64,000 bases of DNA, from contig NZ_PQSU01000015.1 of NCBI RefSeq assembly GCF_002920615.1, positions 124,001-188,000 on the forward strand. The letters are read 5' to 3'. This DNA is from Streptomyces sp. Ru62 (GTDB lineage Bacteria > Actinomycetota > Actinomycetes > Streptomycetales > Streptomycetaceae). Under the pieces are notes generated by a model, which worked only from the letters and a program-made list of their open reading frames with translations, made no database searches and was not told the origin of the DNA. A program made the translations under genes and the position numbers. Position 1 is the stretch's first letter; each line of letters opens with the position of its first letter. Below, piece after piece: positions 58,100 through 64,000 of the stretch.

Positions 58100-59763
58100 G
58101 ACGTCTTCGCCCACAGGTCGGCCACGAACTGGTGGTAGTAGCCGGACTGGAGCACCAGCATCAGCTCCAGCAGCTTCGCCTTGTCACCGGTCACCCGGAA
58201 CTGCCCGGTGACGAAGGCGGTCGCGGCGTGCAGCTCCCCGGCCTGGAAGTCGACCAGGTCGCGGTAGGTCCCGGTGATCGCGAGGTCGCTGTCGCCGATC
58301 ACACCGCGGCCGGCCCTGACGATGACGCCCCGTCGGATCAGCAGGTGGTAGTCGACCTGGCCCTCGGGCGTGTCCGTGGCGTGGAACTGCACCCGGACGT
58401 TCACGTGCGGTATCTCCGGCTGCTTGGCCGGAGCCAGCGCCTCCAGCTCCGCCAGGTACTCCTCCGACAGGAACCGCACGGTCGAGCCGGACGGCGCCGG
58501 ACGCTCCGCCGGGTGCTCGTGGAACCGGATCCGCAGCGACTCCAGCTGCGGGAAGGCGACCCGCGCCCGGTGGCGCAGCGGTTCGGTGATCTCCAGCCGG
58601 GAGAAGCGGGTGAGCAGCGACGAGAAGACGACCTGCGCCTGGAGGTTCGCCAGCCGCCAGCCGAGGCAGAAGTGCGTGCCCAGCCCGTAGGCCAGCGGCG
58701 CGGGCTGCCCCTCACGCAGGATGTCGAACCTGTCCGGGTCCGGATAGCGCTCCGGGTCGCGGTTGGCCGCCGCGATCCACACCATGACCCGCGCGCCGGC
58801 CGGGATCTCCACGCCGCCGACCCGCACCGCCGCGGTCGTCGTCCGAGGGATCATGTGCGCCGACGGCATGTAGCGCAGCACCTCCTCCCGCGCCCGGTCG
58901 AGGAGCGAGGGGTCGGCGCGCACCAGGTCCGCCTGGTCCGGGTGCTCGGCGAAGAGCCGGATGCCGTTGGTCATGAAGAAGGTGGTGGTCTCGCTGCCCG
59001 CGGCGATGATCATGTGGCACATCTGCACCAGCTCGTCGAAACCGAGACGTTCGCCCTCGTCCTCGGTGTCGATCAGCGCCGAGACCAGGTCGTCGCCCGG
59101 CCGGCGCTGCTTGCCGCGGACGTGGTCGGCGAAGTAGTCGTCCAGGAACTTCGCCGCCTCGTCGGCCTTGCGCAGCTCGGTGGCGGTCATGCCCGGCTCG
59201 AAGGTGCGCTGGAAGTCACGGATCTTGTCGCGCAGCAGCGGAGCCTCCTCCTGCGGGACTCCGATGAGGTTCGCCACGACGCTGAGGGCGAGCGGGAAGC
59301 AGACGTCGTTGCAGATGTCGCCGCCGCCCGCCGCGGCGAGCGGCTCGATCAGCTCGTCGAACCTGCGCTCGATGAAGGCCCGGTGCTCGTTCACCCGCTT
59401 CTCGGTGAACGCCCGGTTGGCGATCCGGCGCAGCCGGGTGTGCTCGGGCGGGTTGGTCCACAGCATGTTGGCGGCGAGCTTGCGCAGCGCCTGGTGCTGT
59501 TCCCAGTCGCCGCTGAACCGTCCGGCCATGTAGACCTGGATGTCCTTGTTGACCAGCTTGCTGCGCAGGAACTCGTCCACGTCGTCGTAGCGGGTCAGCA
59601 CCCAGGTGCCCATCGAGGTGCGGTGGACCGGCGCGGCCTCACGCAGTCGGTGGTACCGGGAGAACGGGTCCGCGAGTCCCTCGGGGGAGAACAGCAGCTC
59701 GGCGAACGCCTCGTCGGCGGTGTGCTCGGCCGTGGCGTCCGGCCGGGCGATGTCAGTGGTCAT
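58093..59763 (-). CDS. Cytochrome P450 fused to an SCP2 sterol-carrier domain (556 aa)
   Basis: Residues about 20-405 are a bacterial class-I P450 with AAGSETTTFF in helix I, EEVLRYMP (ExxR) and the haem ligand in YGLGTHFCLG. Residues about 425-550 match the SCP2 fold (FHATDTPEGQVDYHLLIRRG, DLAITGTYRDLVDFQAG, FRVTGDKAKLLELM), which binds lipids or hydrophobic substrates. I do not know of this fusion as a standard architecture. The SCP2 part may hold the hydrophobic polyketide for oxidation. ATG 59763 follows GAGG. It lies 53 bases after the methyltransferase gene. Confidence 0.87.
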   Translation of the reverse strand: MTTDIARPDATAEHTADEAFAELLFSPEGLADPFSRYHRLREAAPVHRTSMGTWVLTRYDDVDEFLRSKLVNKDIQVYMAGRFSGDWEQHQALRKLAANMLWTNPPEHTRLRRIANRAFTEKRVNEHRAFIERRFDELIEPLAAAGGGDICNDVCFPLALSVVANLIGVPQEEAPLLRDKIRDFQRTFEPGMTATELRKADEAAKFLDDYFADHVRGKQRRPGDDLVSALIDTEDEGERLGFDELVQMCHMIIAAGSETTTFFMTNGIRLFAEHPDQADLVRADPSLLDRAREEVLRYMPSAHMIPRTTTAAVRVGGVEIPAGARVMVWIAAANRDPERYPDPDRFDILREGQPAPLAYGLGTHFCLGWRLANLQAQVVFSSLLTRFSRLEITEPLRHRARVAFPQLESLRIRFHEHPAERPAPSGSTVRFLSEEYLAELEALAPAKQPEIPHVNVRVQFHATDTPEGQVDYHLLIRRGVIVRAGRGVIGDSDLAITGTYRDLVDFQAGELHAATAFVTGQFRVTGDKAKLLELMLVLQSGYYHQFVADLWAKTSW

Positions 59764-59816
59764 CGTGGCACCTCGATCGTGGGAGGGGTCGGATCTGGTC
59801 GTTCGCGCCGCGCGGG

Positions 59817-60869
59817 TCACTCGGGGACGGACGTCTCGACCACGTGCAGGAGCCGGCCCACCGGGGCGATGCCCTCCAGCCGCAGTCCGGCCCGGTCCAC
59901 GAGTCCGGCCACGCCCTCCCGGGTGTGCCGCCTGCCGTTGGTGTTGAGCAGGAACAGCAGGTCGATGCCGGTGGCATAGCGGATCTCCGGGCTGTCGTCG
60001 ACGAGGTTGGTGATGACGAGGACACGGCTGCCGGGCCGGCCCGCCCGCCGGGCGTTGCGCAGCGCGGTCACGGTCCGCTCGTCGTCCCATTCGAGGATGC
60101 TCTTGAACTGGTAGACGTCCGCCTCGACCGGGATCTCCCGCAGGCAGTCGCCGGCCACCACACTGGAGCGTCCGGCGAGCGCGCCTCCGGGGCGCAGCCG
60201 CGGATCGGGGTGGGCGACCGCGGCCGGCAGGTCGACCAGTGTGCCGTGCAGGTGCGGGTTCGCCTCCAGCAGCTCCGCGAGCGTGAAACCGCGCCCGCCG
60301 CCGACGTCGGCGAAGGTCTTCACCTCGCTCAGGTCCAGCGACTCGGCGATGGCCGCGGAGGTCAGCCTGGACAGCTCCGTCTGCGACTTGTTGAAGATCT
60401 CGGTGGACTCCTGCCACCGGCTGTGCAGGTGGGCGAAGAACTCCTCGCCGTACCGGTCCTCGAAGTGGCCTCGGCCGTCGCGCACCGCCGCCTCCAGGTC
60501 GGGCCACAGCTCCCACACCCACGGCTCGGTGACCCACTGGACCCAGTACTTCAGCCGCTGCGGGTCGTCCTCGCGCAGCAGCCGGGAGGTGGCCGTGTGC
60601 ACGATACCGTCGGCGGTCTCGTCGAAGACGCCGTAGCAGCGCAGGTTGCGCAGCAGGCGCAGCAGCACCGCGGCGTCGACCTTCAGTGCCGCCGCGAGGT
60701 CGCCGACCGGCACGGGGGTGTCGCCGAGCGCGTCGGCGACCCCGATCCGGACGGCGGCCCGCAGCGCCGCCGGCGCGGCGGAGGCGAGCGACAGATCACG
60801 CAGTGCGGTGACGGGCGAGGGACCCTGGTCACCGGCCGCGGCGGACGGTGTGCTCCTGATGACGGGCAT
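59817..60869 (-). CDS. SAM-dependent O-methyltransferase (350 aa)
   Basis: A second small-molecule O-methyltransferase: N-terminal helical dimerisation domain (ALRAAVRIGVADALGDTPVP) and a Rossmann domain with FADVGGGRGFTLAELL as SAM loop and LVDLP. It is related to, but clearly distinct from, the one at 54249. It starts the operon that also holds the P450-SCP2, Dabb, hydrolase and DoxX genes. ATG 60869 follows AGAGGA. Its SARP-type promoter is about 180 bases upstream. Confidence 0.9.
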   Translation of the reverse strand: MPVIRSTPSAAAGDQGPSPVTALRDLSLASAAPAALRAAVRIGVADALGDTPVPVGDLAAALKVDAAVLLRLLRNLRCYGVFDETADGIVHTATSRLLREDDPQRLKYWVQWVTEPWVWELWPDLEAAVRDGRGHFEDRYGEEFFAHLHSRWQESTEIFNKSQTELSRLTSAAIAESLDLSEVKTFADVGGGRGFTLAELLEANPHLHGTLVDLPAAVAHPDPRLRPGGALAGRSSVVAGDCLREIPVEADVYQFKSILEWDDERTVTALRNARRAGRPGSRVLVITNLVDDSPEIRYATGIDLLFLLNTNGRRHTREGVAGLVDRAGLRLEGIAPVGRLLHVVETSVPE

Positions 60870-61051
60870 CTGTTTTCCTCTTCGGCCACTCGGTTCTGCC
60901 GGAACGGGACATGACGGCGAGCGGGCCCGAGAACGCGACGGCCGGAAACAACGGCCAGGAATTCCGAAGGCCGCGCGACGGGGAATTGTCGCCCGGCTGG
61001 AAAGAGGTCGGTCCAGGCATCCGGAAAATCGACCCTCGCCACATCGGTCAC

Positions 61052-61094
61052 ATGGTGGATCAGTCCGTTAAAGCGGGGCTCAATTATGGCTAAC
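61052..61094 (-). promoter_or_regulatory. Strong SARP-type site of the methyltransferase-P450 operon
   Basis: On the minus strand: GTTAGCC (61088-61094), TTGAGCC (61077-61083) and TTTAACG (61066-61072) with an 11-base period, then 8 bases to CACCAT (61052-61057). The predicted leader is about 175 bases. The layout is the same as at 55911-55953. Confidence 0.72.
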
Positions 61095-61118
61095 CAGTCG
61101 GCGTGCGGACATTCGACC

Positions 61119-61147
61119 TTGCCCCGCGTCAGTAATTCCGTTATAGA
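61119..61147 (+). promoter_or_regulatory. Promoter of the amidohydrolase gene
   Basis: TTGCCC at 61119-61124 and TATAGA at 61142-61147 are 17 bases apart, a good sigma-70-type promoter about 40 bases before GTG 61186. It is back-to-back with the methyltransferase-operon site, with no SARP heptamers of its own. Confidence 0.55.
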
Positions 61148-61185
61148 TTCCGGGAAAACATTTTCTCGTGAGCTGGAGGCGTGCC

Positions 61186-62490
61186 GTGGAATCCGTACTG
61201 CTGCGCAACGGGCTCGTGATCGACACGGAGCCCGAGCCGGTCGCCCATCCCGGCTGGGACCTGCTGATCGAGGACGGCCGCATCGCCGCGGTCGGCCCGC
61301 ACCTGTCCGCCCCCGAGGGGGCGACCGTCATCGACGCCACCGACCGGATCGTGCTGCCCGGTTTCGTGGACACCCACCGCCACGTCTGGCAGGCCGTGCT
61401 GCGCTCCATCGCGGTCGACGTGGACCTGCCCGAGTACTTCCAGCTGGTGCGCCAGCAGATCGGTCCCCGGTTCCGGCCCGAGGACGTGCGGGTGGCCAAC
61501 CTGATCGGTGCCTTGGAGTGCCTCGACTCGGGCGTCACCACCGTGCAGGACTTCGCCTACGCCCGTGCCGACCGCATCAAGCCCGACGGCTTCGTGCCCG
61601 GCTTCGACCTCGACTACGCCGAGGCCGCGCTGGACGGTCTGCGCGCGGCCGGCGTCCGCGCCGTCTTCGGCTACCTCCTCACCCCGCAGTACCAGGCCGA
61701 GGTCCGCCGGGCCCGCGAGCTCATCCGGCCCGGCGAGACGCTGCTGCGCATGGCGGCGGCCTCGCTCGGCCCGTCGAACCAGAAGCTGGACGCGGTCGAG
61801 GCGGACTGGAAGCTCGCCGACGAACTGGGCCTGCCGATCGTCACGCACGTGGCCAGCGGACCGGTCAACGAGCGGCCGATCGAGCTGCTGCGCGACAACG
61901 GGCTGCTCCGCCAGGACACCCTCTACGTGCACGGCAACTCGCTGGCCGACGACGAACTGGCGATGATCGCGGACTCCGGCGGCGCCGTCTCCATCACCCC
62001 GGCGGTGGAGGCCCGGCTGGGCCACGGCGGCCCGCTGATCGGCCGGCTGCGTGCGGCCGGTACGACCACCGGCCTGGGCGTGGACGTCGTCACCACGGTG
62101 GGCGGCGACTTCTTCTCCGTCATCCGCGCCGGCCTGCTGACCAGCTACCTGGCGCCGGGTCCGCACCTGACCCCGGCGGATCTGCTCCGGATCGCCACCC
62201 TGGACGGGGCCCGGGCGCTCGGCCTCGGCGACGAGGTCGGTTCGCTACGGGTCGGCAAGCAGGCGGACATCGTGCTGCTGCGGGCCGACGACGTGAACCT
62301 GGCCGGCGCGCACGACCCGATCGGCGCGGTGGTCAGCTCCGCGCACCCCGGCAACGTCGACACGGTGCTGGTGGCCGGCCGGGCCGTGAAGCGCAACGGC
62401 GTCCTGCTCCACCACGACCTGGCGGCCGTGCGCGCGCAGGCCCGGGCGGCGGCGGAGTACGTCACCGGCGGCGAGGCCGTCACCTCCTGA
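61186..62490 (+). CDS. Amidohydrolase-superfamily deaminase/hydrolase (434 aa)
   Basis: A metal-dependent TIM-barrel amidohydrolase of the TrzA/AtzB or guanine-deaminase-like group. It has an N-terminal composite beta domain, then the first metal pair in PGFVDTHRHVWQA, the HVAS and LYVHGNSLADDEL histidines, and a late Asp in GLGVDVVTTVGGD. The usual substrates are N-heterocycles; in a polyketide cluster it might act on an amide or aminated intermediate. GTG 61186 follows GGAGG with six bases between; GTG 61168 has no such site. Confidence 0.87.
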   Translation: MESVLLRNGLVIDTEPEPVAHPGWDLLIEDGRIAAVGPHLSAPEGATVIDATDRIVLPGFVDTHRHVWQAVLRSIAVDVDLPEYFQLVRQQIGPRFRPEDVRVANLIGALECLDSGVTTVQDFAYARADRIKPDGFVPGFDLDYAEAALDGLRAAGVRAVFGYLLTPQYQAEVRRARELIRPGETLLRMAAASLGPSNQKLDAVEADWKLADELGLPIVTHVASGPVNERPIELLRDNGLLRQDTLYVHGNSLADDELAMIADSGGAVSITPAVEARLGHGGPLIGRLRAAGTTTGLGVDVVTTVGGDFFSVIRAGLLTSYLAPGPHLTPADLLRIATLDGARALGLGDEVGSLRVGKQADIVLLRADDVNLAGAHDPIGAVVSSAHPGNVDTVLVAGRAVKRNGVLLHHDLAAVRAQARAAAEYVTGGEAVTS

Positions 62491-62771
62491 CGGTCTCGCG
62501 GACCGCCGTCCCGCCGGCCCCCGCGGACTCTCGGTGCCGCCCTCGCCGGGCCGCGGGCCCGGGTGACCCGACCGGCGTCACCCGGGTGGCGAGGGGCGCA
62601 CCCGGGTGCCGCCACGGCCGGATTCCTCGTGCCCGGAATCCGTCTCACCCGGCTCATTCCACGGCTCCCCGCCTTAGAGCACGGATTGAGCGAGCGTTGA
62701 GCTGCGAACTTTATCTTTCGGAGCGACGCGAATTCGTACGGAGACCTCATCACAGCGCGGAGGCCACGCAG
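62491..62771. other. Intergenic region before the KS operon (281 bases)
   Basis: GC-rich DNA containing an imperfect inverted repeat of CCCGGGTG/CACCCGGG type near 62557-62608, which may terminate amidohydrolase transcription, followed by the SARP-type promoter at 62675-62717. Confidence 0.5.
62675..62717 (+). promoter_or_regulatory. Strong SARP-type site of the KS-alpha operon
   Basis: TAGAGCA (62675-62681), TTGAGCG (62686-62692) and TTGAGCT (62697-62703) are direct heptamers with an 11-base period. Exactly 8 bases later comes TATCTT (62712-62717), the -10. This is the textbook arrangement of SARP binding sites, at the head of the polyketide synthase genes. Confidence 0.78.
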
Positions 62772-62807
62772 ATGAACGGCATAAAAGTGCCCGGTGGCAC
62801 CTCATGA
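62772..62807 (+). CDS. Possible 11-codon leader ORF coupled to KS-alpha
   Basis: ATG at 62772 follows GGAGG by eight bases and opens the peptide MNGIKVPGGTS. Its TGA overlaps the KS ATG as ATGA. The best ribosome-binding site in this leader therefore belongs to the small frame, and KS-alpha translation would be coupled to it. The peptide resembles nothing I know. Confidence 0.45.
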   Translation: MNGIKVPGGTS

Positions 62808-64000
62808 ATCGTCGAGTCGTCATCACCGGGATGGGAGTGCGGGCACCAGGATCACGAGGCAAGGGCGCCTTTTGGGATTTGCTGTCCTCCGGCCGTACGG
62901 CGACCCGCCGCATTTCGTTCTTCGATCCCTCGCCCTACCGGTCCCAGGTCGCGGCCGAGGTGGACTTCGACGCGGCGGAGGAGGGGCTCACCCCCCGTGA
63001 GGTACGGCGGATGGACCGCGCCACGCAGCTCGCGGTGGTCGCCGCCAGGGAGGCGGTGGCCGACAGCGGCATCGATCTGGACGCGCTGTCGCCGTACCGG
63101 ACGGGGGTCAGCCTGGGCAGCGCGGTCGCGGCGGCGACCAGCCTGGAGCAGGAGTACCTGGTGCTGTCCGACGCGGGCAGGAACTGGGAGATGTCGCCCG
63201 ACCACCTCTCGCCGCACATGTTCGACCACATGGTGCCGAGCATCATGCCGGCCGAGATCGCCTGGGCGTTCGGCGCCGAGGGGCCGGTCACGATGGTCTC
63301 GGACGGCTGCACCTCCGGGCTCGACTCCGTCGGGCACGCCGTCTCGCTGATCCGCGAGGGCAGCGCCGACGTCATGATCGCGGGGGCCACCGACACCCCC
63401 ATCACCCCGATCGTGGTCGCCTGTTTCGACGCGATCAAGGCGACCACCACCTACAACGACGACCCCGCCCACGCGTCCAAGCCGTTCGACGGCACCCGCA
63501 ACGGGTTCGTGCTCGCGGAGGGCGCGGCCTTCTTCGTACTGGAGGAGCTGACCGCCGCCCGGCGGCGCGGCGCACGGGCGTACGCGGAGGTCGGCGGCTT
63601 CGCCACCCGCTGCAACGCCTACCACATGACCGGCCTCAAGGCCGACGGCCGGGAGATGGCGGAGGCGATCCGCGCCGCGCTCGGCCAGGCGCGGGTTCAC
63701 CCGTCCGAGGTGGACTACATCAACGCGCACGGCTCGGGGACGAAGCAGAACGACCGGCACGAGACGGCGGCGTTCAAGCGGAGCCTCGGCGAGTACGCGT
63801 ACAAGACGCCGATCAGCTCGATCAAGTCGATGGTGGGGCACTCGCTCGGCGCCGTCGGCTCGGTCGAGATCGCGGCCTCGCTGCTGGCGATGGCGCACCA
63901 CACGGTGCCGCCGACGGCGAACCTGCACGTGAGCGATCCGCTGTGCGATCTGGACTATGTGCCGAACGTGGCCCGCGAGCACCGCACCGACACCGTGCTG
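62804..64000 (+). CDS. Type II polyketide ketosynthase KS-alpha (partial, 399 residues visible)
   Basis: The chain-building subunit of a minimal type II PKS. The active-site Cys is Cys169 in SDGCTSGLDS, and the two His and the Lys are at 309 (NAHGSGT), 346 (GHSLG) and 341 (SIKSM), the same numbers as in actinorhodin KS. The Cys marks it as KS-alpha, not the chain-length factor. The gene runs off the right edge, with perhaps 25 residues missing. Chain-length factor and acyl carrier protein genes are expected next. ATG 62804 is coupled to an 11-codon frame. Confidence 0.97.
   Translation, partial: MNRRVVITGMGVRAPGSRGKGAFWDLLSSGRTATRRISFFDPSPYRSQVAAEVDFDAAEEGLTPREVRRMDRATQLAVVAAREAVADSGIDLDALSPYRTGVSLGSAVAAATSLEQEYLVLSDAGRNWEMSPDHLSPHMFDHMVPSIMPAEIAWAFGAEGPVTMVSDGCTSGLDSVGHAVSLIREGSADVMIAGATDTPITPIVVACFDAIKATTTYNDDPAHASKPFDGTRNGFVLAEGAAFFVLEELTAARRRGARAYAEVGGFATRCNAYHMTGLKADGREMAEAIRAALGQARVHPSEVDYINAHGSGTKQNDRHETAAFKRSLGEYAYKTPISSIKSMVGHSLGAVGSVEIAASLLAMAHHTVPPTANLHVSDPLCDLDYVPNVAREHRTDTVL

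Noticed and set aside
60911..61093. 60-codon plus-strand frame in the divergent region before the amidohydrolase gene
   Set aside because: It overlaps the SARP-type promoter on the other strand and has no ribosome-binding site; it is probably leader DNA.

Overview
The window is very GC-rich actinobacterial chromosome, almost certainly Streptomyces. The signs are the strong third-position G/C bias, GTG and TTG starts, ATGA/GTGA gene overlaps, rare TTA codons, a crotonyl-CoA carboxylase/reductase operon, an actinobacterial-type psd-pssA pair, and a SARP-regulated type II polyketide cluster. All names come from reading motifs by eye; no database search was run. No rRNA, tRNA, insertion sequence, integrase or CRISPR array was seen.

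Left part (1-9.7 kb): the start of a gene leaving the window, a PAS-GAF-SpoIIE-HATPase signalling phosphatase, an MFS exporter with three extra C-terminal beta-sandwich repeats, a SRPBCC protein, a radical SAM protein behind a perfect LexA box, a secreted tripeptidyl-aminopeptidase-like hydrolase, and a RidA-GNAT pair.

9.7-21.6 kb holds a HEAT-repeat protein and then the ethylmalonyl-CoA pathway: a tandem 3-hydroxyacyl-CoA dehydrogenase, a TetR regulator, ccr, a meaA-like mutase, a CoA lyase, a MaoC hydratase and an acyl-CoA dehydrogenase, followed by psd and pssA. Together these genes turn acetyl-CoA units into ethylmalonyl-, methylsuccinyl- and mesaconyl-CoA intermediates. The pathway supports C2 assimilation and supplies polyketide extender units.

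21.7-37.3 kb is a mixed housekeeping region: glycerate kinase, ADP-ribosylglycohydrolase, Nudix, a VapB-like protein, sirtuin, an Ogt and Ada-AlkA repair operon, an MTHFR-like protein, a B3/B4 protein, a MocR regulator, a membrane protein, a macrodomain protein, an FAD oxidoreductase, an inositol-phosphatase-family enzyme and gamma-glutamyltransferase. Two noncoding minisatellite-like arrays lie at 28.87-29.12 kb (in this region) and 41.22-41.45 kb (in the next).

37.5-64 kb (right edge) looks like the left arm of a type II polyketide biosynthetic cluster that continues out of the window. It ends in a KS-alpha truncated by the window and contains a SARP activator, an acyl-CoA carboxylase beta/epsilon pair, a P450 fused to an SCP2 domain, two O-methyltransferases, an F420-type LLM oxidoreductase, a cupin, a DoxX-like protein, alpha/beta-barrel (Dabb) proteins (one fused to a SRPBCC aromatase/cyclase-like domain), an amidohydrolase, an aldo/keto reductase, an NmrA-like reductase, a lipocalin-like protein, a truncated haemoglobin, an FMN reductase and an MFS/MerR pair. 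The most interesting signal is in the intergenic DNA: nine promoters in this arm carry heptamers of TTGAGC(C/G) type repeated every 11 bp and placed exactly 8 bp before a candidate -10. This is the architecture known for SARP activators, and it outlines the cluster operons and puts the left border at about 38.6 kb or further left. The SARP gene has one TTA codon and the 2-oxoglutarate oxygenase at 37.6 kb has two, which suggests bldA (developmental) control.
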